From IMG/VR virus record IMGVR_UViG_3300036985_001252, positions 1 through 26,626 of that record: 26,626 nt of DNA. One strand, written 5' to 3'. Position numbers and translations under genes: made by a program. Numbering within the stretch: position 1 is the stretch's first letter; each line of letters starts with the position of its first letter. Positions 12,422-21,008 of the stretch are shown one piece after another. The notes beneath the pieces are model-generated. The model was not told the origin of the DNA and ran no database searches. It saw nothing but the letters and a program-made list of their open reading frames with translations. This stretch comes from a virus.

Positions 12422-13567
12422 TTAGACTTCTACTGCTATAACACTACCTTGGTAAGTAGTTACAGCATTTGTTGGTGTTACTAATAATCGTATAAAGCCA
12501 CCGCTGATATCTGCATCAAATGTTGATAAGTTAGCACCTGTTCTTACATCACCATAAGTGTTTAAGTATGCTGTTGTGCCATCATGTATAATCATAATTT
12601 CTACTACTTGATATGCTGAGCCACTGGTAATTTGATACATGTATTTTAAACTACGATATCCTGTAGCACTTACTGTTGAAGCAACTTGATTTGCTGTAGT
12701 TGTTGAAGTTGTAAATGGTCCAGAAGCATCAAAAGCCACAATACCGCCGGCAATAAAACTATCTCCAGTAACTACACCAGTAGAATTTAAATTACCTGTA
12801 ACATCAACATCACCACCGGCAGCAGTTAAAGTTAAATCACCAGAAGTAGTTGTTATTGTGTTGTTTGTAGTAATGCCTACTGTAATACTACCTAATGTAG
12901 CACCAGCAAATGTTGGATTACTTGTAGTAGCAATATCCTGTGGTGTGCTTAGTGTAACTGCACCTGTGGGGCTACTGGCTATAATTTGATTGGCTGTGCC
13001 AGTAATTGATGTTACACCAGTTGATCCAGGATCTGTGTTTGTAATAGTAATTGTATTGGCATCAGTTCTTGATACTGTAATACCAGTGCCACTGGCAAAC
13101 TTAACTGTGTCAGTGGTTGGAATGTCACTGGTTAAGTTTAAGTTGGCACCGCCTGTTACTGTTGATGCATCAATGTTGTATGTTTTACCAACTGTGGTTA
13201 CTGCGGCAAAACTTAATGTGCCACTGCCATCTGTGACTAATACTTGTCCAGCAACGCCATCCGCTACTGGAAATGTATAGTTAGCAGTGGCTAGTTGATT
13301 GTTGATTGTTGTTGTGCCACTGCCACTGCCAATAAGCATTGCTGTTGAGGCACCACCAAACAATATTGTTTCTGCCGTAGTTGGTAATAAACTAAAACTA
13401 CTACAATTGGTTAAAATAGCACAGCCATTTACTGTTAGTGTGCCTTGAACAACTAAATTGCCATTGGCTACAGGAGCATTACCGCTACTATACAATGTTG
13501 TAAAGTTACTGGAATTTACATTACCACTTTGCGGTGTTGATCCGTATAATGAACTTGAACTTGTCAT
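12422..13567 (-). CDS. Second fibre-like structural protein
   Basis: A 381-aa protein built from the same modules as the 893-aa fibre: GQVLVTDGSGTLSFA, TTNNTITTTSGDLTLTAAGG, and GSGSGTTTINNQL each have close equivalents there. The N-terminus (MTSSSSLYGSTPQSGNVNSS) differs and could be the attachment end. The C-terminal ~110 residues (SATGYRSLKYMYQITSGSAY ... GGFIRLLVTPTNAVTTYQG) form a distinct beta domain. Good ribosome-binding site AAGGAGAT before ATG 13567. Probably a short fibre, a fibre adaptor, or a product of duplication from the main fibre gene. Confidence 0.75.
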   Translation of the reverse strand: MTSSSSLYGSTPQSGNVNSSNFTTLYSSGNAPVANGNLVVQGTLTVNGCAILTNCSSFSLLPTTAETILFGGASTAMLIGSGSGTTTINNQLATANYTFPVADGVAGQVLVTDGSGTLSFAAVTTVGKTYNIDASTVTGGANLNLTSDIPTTDTVKFASGTGITVSRTDANTITITNTDPGSTGVTSITGTANQIIASSPTGAVTLSTPQDIATTSNPTFAGATLGSITVGITTNNTITTTSGDLTLTAAGGDVDVTGNLNSTGVVTGDSFIAGGIVAFDASGPFTTSTTTANQVASTVSATGYRSLKYMYQITSGSAYQVVEIMIIHDGTTAYLNTYGDVRTGANLSTFDADISGGFIRLLVTPTNAVTTYQGSVIAVEV

Positions 13568-13576
13568 AGTATCTCC

Positions 13577-14788
13577 TTACTTAATGTTGTATTGGCGATA
13601 CTGTCGGGGTTGCCATACTGATGTTAAACGAGTGTGTCCACCACTCCATTTACCTAAATTATTTTGATCACTGACAATGTTCCAAGCATTGTCATACTTT
13701 TGTGCGTATACAGCGGCATCTTGATCATTGTGACGTTTAATATAGTATTCACGTAGTGTAGCATATACATAACCTTCTACCCAAGTTTGTAATACTGGAT
13801 TAGTTTGAACTGTTTGATCTATTATGTAAATGTCTGTAATTGTTCCGCCACTTGGACTTGTGCCACCAGTTACGCTAACTTTAATTGCTGTGCTTGATGT
13901 TACTTCTGTGACTATTGCTGTGGTAAAACCTGTGCCTAAACTACCTGTGCCTGCTGTGGCTGTAATGTGATCACCAACATTAACACCATCTGTGTCAGTC
14001 ATACCAGTTATTGCTATCAACCAAGGACCAGTGCCACTTATTGGATTTACACTTCCAGTTGCACTGACTAATGTATCATCTATAGGAGCAAACAACAATG
14101 GCCATGCTTTATAGTAATATAAGTTGATTAAATCGCCTGCGGCAATATATGGTAAGAATTGATAATTGTTATATACTTCACTGAACTTACCACGGATAAC
14201 TGCGGGCACATTTACTGGTTGTAAGTAAAGTTGAGCAATCATGCCCTGTGTGATAATATCTCTGTCACCAATACGGTCATAGACAATCCATGGACCTGTT
14301 TGGCTACTGGCATTACCAGTTGTAGAAAATGTTAATGTGCCACTGACTGTGCCTGTGTTAACTGTGTTTAATGTAATAACACTGCCAATACCTCCATTGC
14401 CTGAAATATTATTAATAACGGCACCCAGTGCTACACCAGTGCCGCTGACTACCATGTTATTTGATATTGTTTGTGATGGCACTGAAGTTAGTGTAATTGT
14501 AAATTGCCCACTAGTTCCTGTGGCAGTAGCAGTTGTTGTGACTTGTTGTCCTTGTTTGAAAAACAAGATTGGTTTGTTCATATCTCCTGGAATGGGAACA
14601 CGACCATTAGCATCTGCTATACCAATGTTTTCTGGTGCATATGGGTCACTGCGTAGTGCGGGTAATTCAATGTTACGCATGGACATTTCTGCCATGAATA
14701 TACATTTCTTTATTTCTTCATCATTGGTGCTGCCAGTAAAGTCTTTGACAAAAGTTACAAGGTCATCGCCTGTGGGTATTGTAAACAT
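13577..14788 (-). CDS. Head-tail adaptor / tail tube gatekeeper-like protein with two inserted beta domains
   Basis: A 403-aa protein. Its N-terminal helical part (LVTFVKDFTGSTNDEEIKKC ... LRSDPY), the strand GRVPIPGDM and the C-terminal helix VEGYVYATLREYYIKRHNDQ match the plan of podovirus tail tubular A/gp11-like adaptors. Two Thr/Gly-rich beta insertions interrupt it, at about residues 82-160 (TVSGT, VVSGTGVALG) and 243-325 (VGDHITATAGTGSLGTGF). The first resembles a module in the fibre protein. Strong ribosome-binding site AGAGGAAA. Position between capsid and fibres supports the role; the exact family is not certain. Confidence 0.65.
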   Translation of the reverse strand: MFTIPTGDDLVTFVKDFTGSTNDEEIKKCIFMAEMSMRNIELPALRSDPYAPENIGIADANGRVPIPGDMNKPILFFKQGQQVTTTATATGTSGQFTITLTSVPSQTISNNMVVSGTGVALGAVINNISGNGGIGSVITLNTVNTGTVSGTLTFSTTGNASSQTGPWIVYDRIGDRDIITQGMIAQLYLQPVNVPAVIRGKFSEVYNNYQFLPYIAAGDLINLYYYKAWPLLFAPIDDTLVSATGSVNPISGTGPWLIAITGMTDTDGVNVGDHITATAGTGSLGTGFTTAIVTEVTSSTAIKVSVTGGTSPSGGTITDIYIIDQTVQTNPVLQTWVEGYVYATLREYYIKRHNDQDAAVYAQKYDNAWNIVSDQNNLGKWSGGHTRLTSVWQPRQYRQYNIK

Positions 14789-14810
14789 TATATGTTTCCT
14801 CTAAAATATT

Positions 14811-15371
14811 TTAACCTGTTCGTTGCGGATATGATACTGCAACTGGGATTGGTAATTTCCCACCTGGATAACAAATGTATTGAGGATATTCCGTTTCAAC
14901 TACACGATAAAACTGTGCTTTCATAGTTCTATCATTTTTAAGTGCTGTCCAAGGAATACCACCAAAGTATTGATCACTGATACGAATACTAATAACTGTG
15001 GGTAACTCCATCCATTTGTAAGTTAAGTTACCATCATCACCTATGGGTGCCATTGGATCCGGAATACCTAATTCTGCGGCGTGTCTATAGTTTTTTACAC
15101 GTTCTTTGACTTCTTCAATGTTTTGTTGTTCACGGGTAATAAAGAACTTACCATCCTGGCGTCCAGTAGTAACTTTAATGTTGTTACCTTTGTTCCATGA
15201 TGTTCTTGTCCAATCACCTTTCATTGACTTATATAAGTCGTCATTTTGTAATAACTTATCTGCTATGCCATTGTGATTAGTAACCATACCCCCATGATCT
15301 TGTCGGTAATAGTTATAGTTCTTTTCTGGATCTGTGTCATCCAAATATTCGGGTCTATTAATATCATTCAT
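14811..15371 (-). CDS. Putative virion adaptor protein, 186 aa
   Basis: A protein of unknown family between capsid and the gatekeeper-like gene, a position that usually codes for a head-completion or adaptor protein. I use ATG 15371 (MNDINRPEYLDD); an in-frame TTG at 15398 would place the late-type box inside the gene. Visible: a charged N-terminus with DDTDPEKNYNYYRQDHGG, a helix REQQNIEEVKERVKNYRHA, and a C-terminal strand-rich part ending GGKLPIPVAVSYPQRTG. No ribosome-binding site is visible before 15371, so the start is not firm. Confidence 0.6.
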   Translation of the reverse strand: MNDINRPEYLDDTDPEKNYNYYRQDHGGMVTNHNGIADKLLQNDDLYKSMKGDWTRTSWNKGNNIKVTTGRQDGKFFITREQQNIEEVKERVKNYRHAAELGIPDPMAPIGDDGNLTYKWMELPTVISIRISDQYFGGIPWTALKNDRTMKAQFYRVVETEYPQYICYPGGKLPIPVAVSYPQRTG

Positions 15372-15376
15372 AGTAT

Positions 15377-15384
15377 TATTTAGC
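15377..15384 (-). promoter_or_regulatory. T4-late-like box GCTAAATA between capsid and adaptor genes
   Basis: The minus strand reads ACGCTAAATAATAC, a 14-nt string found identically before the portal gene (20494-20501 core). The box lies only five bases before ATG 15371, so a start here would give an almost leaderless transcript. It comes directly after the capsid hairpin terminator. Confidence 0.5.
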
Positions 15385-15400
15385 GTTTTTATATTCAATG

Positions 15401-15424
15401 AGAAAGGGACCGAAGTCCCTTTCT
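15401..15424 (-). terminator. UUCG-capped terminator after the major capsid gene
   Basis: AGAAAGGGAC (15401-15410) and GTCCCTTTCT (15415-15424) form a perfect 10-bp stem. On the minus-strand RNA the loop is UUCG on a GGGAC stem, an extra-stable tetraloop. Only a weak T-tract follows (TTTCTC is part of the stem side), so it may pause, partly terminate or protect the capsid mRNA 3' end. Confidence 0.7.
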
Positions 15425-15448
15425 TTATTACTTTAATTCTGCAAAGAA

Positions 15449-16621
15449 TTAAGGAGTAACGTCGCCTGCACCTAAGTTTACACGGCTTACCAACGCGGCT
15501 GCACGAGCCGCAGGCAAACTTGCTTGAGCGGCTGTGCCTGCTGTGATGTTGTTTAGAACACCAACGCCTGCTGGGTTACGAACAATTAGCGTGCCTTCGA
15601 GTATGAACTGATCCAATGACGCATCAGCATTGCTGAATACTTCATTGTTAGGACCTAGGTCACGTAGTGAACCCCACTGAACAACATCTTCATTCAAGAA
15701 GAAGATACTGTTAGCATTTACGCTGTCCATGATCCAAGAATCAAAGATTTCGTAAGTGTAGTTGAAGTCACCTTCATAAGTCTGGATTGTATCACCACGT
15801 GCTGAATCAACACGGTTAATACCTCTGGACTGTGGCATGTTGTCACTTAGACTTGTGCGTAGGCTAGTAGGAGCAACTACTGTGCGGATCTTAGCGTTGT
15901 AGCGTTGTTCAGCAACTGTTACCAATTGCTTGTATAATGCTGGGCTGAAGAACTGGTTAGTAAATGTTCCAGAGTAGAACTGAGCACCATTAGCATAAAT
16001 CTGCAATGCGTTACTTGCTTGAACAGCAACGTCAGTGTCTTCATTGTTGTAGAAAGAATCTAAACCACTTAATGATCCACTTGTTGTGTTGAAACTTTGT
16101 GTGCCAGCGAATGAAGTCAATGAACCCATACGACGACCAGTTTGGCCTGCTGGCAAGCCAGAGGCTGTGCCTGTTTGACCAGCATACTTAGTGCCGATTT
16201 GGTCGTTACGAACTAATTGTAGTTCAACGTCAAACATCAATTCAATCAATTGCTTGACTTCTTGATATGCTTGTGGGTCGCCACCAGATTGCATAACAGC
16301 GCGAGCAGTGCCGGAAGCGGCAATAACTGTGCTGAAAATCTGTGTGTAGTTACCTAAGTTGTAACGTTGATTGCTCTGCGCTTGTGACGTAGAAACAGTA
16401 GCGCCTTCAACTTGTGCTTGAACACCAGGTGTGCGATAGATGTCATCTGTCCACAAAGGCAAAGTTGAATTAACTTTACGCTTTTTGCTCATACACATGT
16501 TTAGAACAGGTGTATCATCTTTTACTCTATTAGACACATCTAGGTCTAGATCTTTGACAACGATGTCGCTACCATATGCTGTAGTGCCGTTACCAATTTG
16601 ACTTGTTGTAATTTCTGCCAT
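15449..16621 (-). CDS. Major capsid protein (SU10-type, HK97 fold)
   Basis: A 390-aa protein. The N-terminus contains RVKDDTPVLNMCMSKKRKVN and SLPLWTDDIY-like spacing (TLPLWTDDIYRTPGVQAQVEG), characteristic of the SU10/DUF5309 family of capsid proteins. Later segments FDVELQLVRNDQIGTKY and QLVTVAEQRYNAKIRTVVAP fit the HK97-fold spine helix and A-domain. The C-terminal part after FILEGTLIVRNPAGVGVLNN is alanine-rich. Ribosome-binding site AAAGGAGCC before ATG 16621. It follows the scaffold gene by 17 nt. It is followed by a stable hairpin, which fits the high expression expected of a capsid gene. Confidence 0.85.
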   Translation of the reverse strand: MAEITTSQIGNGTTAYGSDIVVKDLDLDVSNRVKDDTPVLNMCMSKKRKVNSTLPLWTDDIYRTPGVQAQVEGATVSTSQAQSNQRYNLGNYTQIFSTVIAASGTARAVMQSGGDPQAYQEVKQLIELMFDVELQLVRNDQIGTKYAGQTGTASGLPAGQTGRRMGSLTSFAGTQSFNTTSGSLSGLDSFYNNEDTDVAVQASNALQIYANGAQFYSGTFTNQFFSPALYKQLVTVAEQRYNAKIRTVVAPTSLRTSLSDNMPQSRGINRVDSARGDTIQTYEGDFNYTYEIFDSWIMDSVNANSIFFLNEDVVQWGSLRDLGPNNEVFSNADASLDQFILEGTLIVRNPAGVGVLNNITAGTAAQASLPAARAAALVSRVNLGAGDVTP

Positions 16622-16638
16622 TTTAGGCTCCTTTAAAA

Positions 16639-17802
16639 TTATCTACCACCTCTGCCCGACTTCAATCTTTGAAGTTGAGCCATTAAGAGGTTGTCTCCGG
16701 CTTTTTTATCACCGGACTTGGCTTGTTCACGAAGTTTTTCAATGTTATCATTTGATCCTTTGCCTGTGCTACCACCTTTACGGTTAGTTAATGCAGCCAT
16801 ACTGCTGCCAGCACTCTTAGTAGAAGGTTTATCTCTATATCTTAGACCATCACGGACTAGGCTTAATAATGCTTCGTCACTGCTGATCAAATCTATATTT
16901 GGCACACCAGGTATAATTTCCTGTTTAGCGTGTGGCCACAACTTGCCTACCTTTTCACGAATCTCATTAAAGACATATTCATTTTTCAATTCCTTGTCTG
17001 TAAATGCTTTGCGTGAACTATCTAACCTTTGGCTGACCTGCTGAGCACGAACTTGTCTAAACTGTTCTACCGCTGGCTGGATTTGATTAATCATACCCTG
17101 CTGTTGGCGAATGTATTGTTCATTCTGTTTCATACTTGCTTGGATACGGGCACGTTGTCCTGGATCCTGTGTTCTAGCCAATTGTTGCTGGAATGTAGTT
17201 TGATAATTCTGTGTTTTCAAAATCTCATCATACGCACTTTGCAACTTTGGTTGGATGGTAAACTCCATTGCTAATGTTAGACCTTCTTGTCTAGCATAAG
17301 TTTCTTTTAGATACTCATCAAATTCAGCCTTTTGAACTTTAAGTTCTCGGGCTTCTTCATGTATTGCTGATCCTTGACCTAGAATACTTGCGGCTTTCTT
17401 AGCATCAATGACTACTTCTTTACCGTTTTTCATAAACTTGAACTTGGCGTTCGGGTTAGTTTCTGCGAACTCAATAAAATCAATTAGTTCATCAGTGTTA
17501 GAATCATTACTATCAGTGCTTACCTCTTCAGGGGCATCTGCTTCTTGACCGTCGCTGTTGTAATCTTCATCGTTGGTATCACCAACTTCGGCGTCAGCGT
17601 TTCCGCTGGGTGCCACAGGGTTAGATGTTTCTTCTGCCACATCATCTACTCCTGTTGCAGTTGTTTCGGTAGCACCAATTTGATTACGTAATGTCATTTC
17701 TTTCATTGCGGTCATTTTAGCGGCTATAGAATCCAAACTTGGGACTGCACTTTGACTTGCGGCCGCACCATTATCGGTGTTAGGACTTGTCGTTGTTTCC
17801 AT
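16639..17802 (-). CDS. Capsid scaffolding protein
   Basis: A 387-aa protein without globular enzyme motifs. An acidic disordered N-terminal third (TNDEDYNSDGQEADAPEEVS) is followed by a short folded part (KFKFMKNGKEVVIDAKKAAS). A long Gln-rich coiled coil comes next (LQSAYDEILKTQNYQTTFQQ ... MKQNEQYIRQQQGMINQI), then a basic helical C-terminus (NIEKLREQAKSGDKKAGDN ... LKSGRGGR), typical for the capsid-binding end of phage scaffolds. It lies directly before the capsid gene, the standard place. The MKNGKEV element is also frequent in such proteins. Confidence 0.8.
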   Translation of the reverse strand: METTTSPNTDNGAAASQSAVPSLDSIAAKMTAMKEMTLRNQIGATETTATGVDDVAEETSNPVAPSGNADAEVGDTNDEDYNSDGQEADAPEEVSTDSNDSNTDELIDFIEFAETNPNAKFKFMKNGKEVVIDAKKAASILGQGSAIHEEARELKVQKAEFDEYLKETYARQEGLTLAMEFTIQPKLQSAYDEILKTQNYQTTFQQQLARTQDPGQRARIQASMKQNEQYIRQQQGMINQIQPAVEQFRQVRAQQVSQRLDSSRKAFTDKELKNEYVFNEIREKVGKLWPHAKQEIIPGVPNIDLISSDEALLSLVRDGLRYRDKPSTKSAGSSMAALTNRKGGSTGKGSNDNIEKLREQAKSGDKKAGDNLLMAQLQRLKSGRGGR

Positions 17803-17811
17803 TTATTTTCC

Positions 17812-18156
17812 TTAATTAATATCGGGCACTTCGTTAGTGCTTACGATACGGTTTTTTAAATAAACAGCCCTCTTAAGGCTGCTTACAAAATTGTCAATGC
17901 CTGCAAGTTCATTGCTAACAGCAATTCTTCTAGCATTGTCGTCTGGTTGATGACTGCGAATGGACGCTAATTCATCAGCAAGACTGAATTTAAAATGATG
18001 CACAAACATTGCTAAATCTCTGTTCTTTAGTAATGCTTCTGCTAGACTACCATAATGTTTAACTTGGTCTTTTTGACTTGTTGTTAATTTACTGGGTTGA
18101 CTCATGTCAACTGTTAGTCTGTTGTTATAAAAATCTACTGCGTCTTCGTTGATCAT
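17812..18156 (-). CDS. Hypothetical virion-operon protein, 114 aa
   Basis: An unknown helical protein (SQKDQVKHYGSLAEALLKNR; FKFSLADELASIRSHQ; GIDNFVSSLKRAVYLKNRI) between portal and scaffold. The position suggests a minor head or ejection-associated protein, but no family is recognised. A box AATAAATA and an 18-nt palindrome stand between the portal stop and this start. It ends eight bases before the scaffold ATG. Confidence 0.6.
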   Translation of the reverse strand: MINEDAVDFYNNRLTVDMSQPSKLTTSQKDQVKHYGSLAEALLKNRDLAMFVHHFKFSLADELASIRSHQPDDNARRIAVSNELAGIDNFVSSLKRAVYLKNRIVSTNEVPDIN

Positions 18157-18176
18157 ATTCTATTCTATTATATGTT

Positions 18177-18196
18177 TATTTATTCTTAAGAATAAA
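18177..18196 (-). promoter_or_regulatory. AATAAATA late-type box merged with an 18-nt palindrome at the portal stop
   Basis: AATAAATA occupies 18177-18184 on the minus strand. It overlaps the perfect palindrome TTTATTCTTAAGAATAAA (18179-18196), which also contains the portal stop codon (18186-18188). The palindrome is AT-rich, so a weak hairpin or a dimeric binding site is more likely than a terminator. Confidence 0.35.
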
Positions 18197-20468
18197 CCTT
18201 TGGATCGCCAGCAGCCATACTCATAAAGTCTAACTGCGTTTCTGCATCTTCACCAGCAACTTCCATTTGTATCTGCTTGGCTTTGACATCATTTAAGTTA
18301 GCCATGGATAACTTCTGCTTGTCTTCTGGACTTGGTTCTTTATTGGCCTGTGCTTGTTTGCCTTGTTCAATAATGGCTGCTACTTCATCATCACTTGGCA
18401 AGTAAGTATTAGCATCTTTAACACCCAATACATATAGCGTATCTGCAAATGGCTTTTTAATCTTTTGATACATTTCAGGAGTCATTGTGCCTTGACCAAC
18501 TAAGTTAGTCAATGCTGAGTATAAATCATTTTGGCACTTCTGTATAATCTGTAAACGACCCAATGCGTTTTCTTCACTTTGCATGCCTAATGCTAGTTCT
18601 AAACGGATCTGCTTTCTATCACAGAAGTCCATGTCATCCCAACTTTGATAATCCATGAACAAGGGTTCTTTGTTTTCACCACATTGTTGTGCTAGTTTCT
18701 TAACACCATAATCATCACCATATTGAATCAATGTGCGCCATACCAAGTATAGTGCTTCTTTCAATCCTTCTGCGGCATTACGCACAGTATTGTCTTGAAT
18801 GATTTGATTTGGACTTAGTGCTAGTTGTAGTTTGATACCGCTGTTACCTGGTGCCATAACTTCTGGATTGAATACATCCTGTGGAGTAGTCATACCAACC
18901 ATGGCCATAGTGTCTTGTTGTATGCGGTTCATAGCAACTTCTAAGAACTGTAAGTTACCACTGGGAGGAGGCATTTGGTATATGTCTTTGCTAGGATCAA
19001 ACTTTGAATCTAAAATAAAGATAGCACTTTCGCCATCCTGCATCATTTCAAAGTCAACTCTGTCTGGCTTAACACCAATACGTGGAGTTGCTGTTAACAA
19101 ACCTAATTGAATTTCAGCACGAGCCGCAGAGGTATTATATTCCTGCATAGGAATAACCGATTCAGCGATACTCATACCATAGAAGTTTCCAGGTAGTGGT
19201 TTTGGACACATATTGGCAACTGGAATAAACTCTACTTCACGAGCAGAAATAATATAACTGCCAGAGTAAATCAATTCAATTAGTTCTAATTCGCCATCAC
19301 CATCAATGTCATACTTGTTCCATACTGTGACGATTGATACTTGACGACTGTCAGGATCTGCACTGGCAGCACTGCTTACAGGAATACCCATAACTGGCAC
19401 TGAATCACGTGCGTGAATTGCCAAGTTGTTTAATACACTACCTGCTTGATAAGCACCATTCATATTGTATTCTGCGTGAACACGAAAGTGCTCAATGTCA
19501 ATGCCAGGATATAATTCTACTGCTTCTTGAATTGTCATTGGATCATAATAACCACAGAATGGTTGATCCTTCATCTCTGGCACTGTAGGATCACAGATCC
19601 AGTAATGTTGTGCAATAGGATGAAACTTGATGTTGATTGAATAACCAGTTAGTTTATATTTGGCTGTGTAAATTGTATTGCGTTTAATAGCGTCTGCGAT
19701 AATCTGTTGTTGATTATCCATTTCATTTAACTTCATGTCAGTGACAGCAGTGGACATTGATTCTTGATCAAACTCTTCTGGTGCTTGACGCATTGCGTTG
19801 TCAGCCAAGTCTAACATTGATTCTGCACTTTGTGCTTCTTGTTCACCTAATAGTTGTTGAATCTCTGCCATGGCTTTTTCCATGTCCACAGAGATTTGTC
19901 GCTTGCTTTGTCTGCGAGCAGTTAATCCTGAATCTGCTGCCTGTTGTTCATAGGCACGTAGTTGATCCAATGTGCCTTCTGTTTCAATATAACGGTCAAT
20001 CTTTTCACGCACTGGTTTAATCATCATCATACCATTTTTGTGCATGTTAGCATCCATGATCCAACGCTCTAGGATAAAGTGCGGATCATTCATTTGATTA
20101 ACAACTTTGTTGACCATGTTTGTGGCTTGTCTTGCGGCTATTTCATCATCTTCTGTGTCTGCTACGAATTCAAAGTTAATCTCGCCATTGGGCATAAGTC
20201 CTTTGGCAATAACTGCTGTGGCATAATCTACAACAGGCTTTACGCTGGGGTGAATATAGTCAATGCCATTTACTGGAGCAGTTGAGTCTGTGACTGCTAA
20301 ACACAAATAGTGATAATCGCTGGCCCTGTTAACAGCGTTCTTAGTTCCTAGATAGCGCAGATAACTGGCCATCTTGACATCCATTTGATTCTTCATACGC
20401 ACAAAGTTGGCGAGTGTTTTTCTATTTTGATTGATGTCGCTGACAGGGGTATTCTTTATTTCCAACAT
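18186..20468 (-). CDS. Portal protein
   Basis: A 760-aa protein of the size of large podovirus portals (P22/SU10-like). The N-terminal quarter reads LRYLGTKNAVNRASDYHYLC then VTDSTAPVNGIDYIHPSVKPVVDYATAVIAKGL, typical portal wording around the wing. A central acidic coiled segment (MEKAMAEIQQLLGEQEAQSAE) follows, then the stem-like region SIAESVIPMQEYNTSAARAE. Near the end there is a helical, Gln/Lys-rich C-terminus (AIIEQGKQAQANKEPSPEDK), as in barrel-forming portals. It lies between TerL2 and scaffold, the canonical order. AAGGAAAA precedes ATG 20468 and a GCTAAATA box lies 26 nt upstream. Confidence 0.85.
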   Translation of the reverse strand: MLEIKNTPVSDINQNRKTLANFVRMKNQMDVKMASYLRYLGTKNAVNRASDYHYLCLAVTDSTAPVNGIDYIHPSVKPVVDYATAVIAKGLMPNGEINFEFVADTEDDEIAARQATNMVNKVVNQMNDPHFILERWIMDANMHKNGMMMIKPVREKIDRYIETEGTLDQLRAYEQQAADSGLTARRQSKRQISVDMEKAMAEIQQLLGEQEAQSAESMLDLADNAMRQAPEEFDQESMSTAVTDMKLNEMDNQQQIIADAIKRNTIYTAKYKLTGYSINIKFHPIAQHYWICDPTVPEMKDQPFCGYYDPMTIQEAVELYPGIDIEHFRVHAEYNMNGAYQAGSVLNNLAIHARDSVPVMGIPVSSAASADPDSRQVSIVTVWNKYDIDGDGELELIELIYSGSYIISAREVEFIPVANMCPKPLPGNFYGMSIAESVIPMQEYNTSAARAEIQLGLLTATPRIGVKPDRVDFEMMQDGESAIFILDSKFDPSKDIYQMPPPSGNLQFLEVAMNRIQQDTMAMVGMTTPQDVFNPEVMAPGNSGIKLQLALSPNQIIQDNTVRNAAEGLKEALYLVWRTLIQYGDDYGVKKLAQQCGENKEPLFMDYQSWDDMDFCDRKQIRLELALGMQSEENALGRLQIIQKCQNDLYSALTNLVGQGTMTPEMYQKIKKPFADTLYVLGVKDANTYLPSDDEVAAIIEQGKQAQANKEPSPEDKQKLSMANLNDVKAKQIQMEVAGEDAETQLDFMSMAAGDPKVYS

Positions 20469-20492
20469 TATTGGTTTTCCTTAACTAATGTA

Positions 20493-20621
20493 TTATTTAG
20501 CGTTTTCTTTAGCAGGCTCTTTTGGCTTTTCTTCTTTACTATCTTTCTTGCCAAATATAGCATCCCAGTTATCGCGGATCTTTTCCGTGTCTTCTTTACG
20601 ACGATTGCTACCTTTTCCCAT
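20493..20621 (-). CDS. Small basic/charged protein, 42 aa
   Basis: ATG at 20621 overlaps the stop of the zinc-ribbon-like gene (TAATG). The peptide (MGKGSNRRKEDTEKIRDNWD, then AIFGKK, then a Lys/Glu-rich tail) is charged and probably disordered. Its stop codon lies within the late-type box upstream of the portal gene. Tiny genes at this place are often overlooked linkers before the portal; function unknown. Confidence 0.55.
   Translation of the reverse strand: MGKGSNRRKEDTEKIRDNWDAIFGKKDSKEEKPKEPAKENAK
20494..20501 (-). promoter_or_regulatory. T4-late-like box GCTAAATA upstream of portal
   Basis: Part of the 14-nt string ACGCTAAATAATAC that is identical to the one before the adaptor gene at 15377-15384. 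A start site near 20488 would give a leader of about 20 nt with the AAGGAAAA ribosome-binding site. Confidence 0.5.
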
Positions 20622-20833
20622 TACATATCTCCTGGCATAATAATCTTTGGACGATTTAGTTCTGCTTGTAAATCACAGGCATGACAAATGTATGCTGTGT
20701 CGCTGTCATCTAATTCATATATAGTATGTGGTGTTTCTGCTATCATTGCTGCCTGTTCAAATGCTTGAGCATGTTTTTCACATAACACCATTGTGTTTTC
20801 TTCTATGGCACAAATGAATAAACTTGGTGTCAT
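20621..20833 (-). CDS. Zinc-ribbon-like small protein, 70 aa
   Basis: Contains VLCEKHAQAF and, about 30 residues later, YICHACDLQAE. The C-x2-H plus C-x-x-C arrangement could bind one zinc ion. ATG at 20833 has AAGGAG six bases upstream and overlaps the stop of the preceding gene. Located between TerL2 and the portal. No family assigned. Confidence 0.55.
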   Translation of the reverse strand: MTPSLFICAIEENTMVLCEKHAQAFEQAAMIAETPHTIYELDDSDTAYICHACDLQAELNRPKIIMPGDM

Positions 20834-21000
20834 AATACTCTCCTTAGATGTTCAAGTTCATCTTCTGTTAAGAATAATTCAAAAGTGTATTCATTTACAT
20901 TATCACTGACAAATTGTATGTGCCATTGCTCTGTGGCTTTAACCCAAGTCTTTTTAACTTTGAGTTTATAATCTTCGTTGTTAATTACTGTCTGTTCCAT
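20830..21000 (-). CDS. Terminase-adjacent small protein, paralogue B
   Basis: A 56-aa protein from ATG 21000, chosen because TAAGGA lies just upstream; an in-frame start at 21036 would run into the terminase gene. EDYKLKVKKTWVKATEQWHIQ...FELFLTEDELEHLRRVL aligns with paralogue A (1254-1469) almost residue by residue through its core. It stands right after TerL2. Possible roles include a packaging cofactor or a nucleic-acid-binding regulator, but only position and family relation are known. Confidence 0.65.
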   Translation of the reverse strand: MEQTVINNEDYKLKVKKTWVKATEQWHIQFVSDNVNEYTFELFLTEDELEHLRRVL

Positions 21001-21008
21001 GCTATTCC

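Noticed and set aside
14337-14804. 155-codon plus-strand frame opposite the adaptor gene
   Set aside because: Shadow of the inserted beta domains on the minus strand; hydrophobic artefact composition and no upstream signals.
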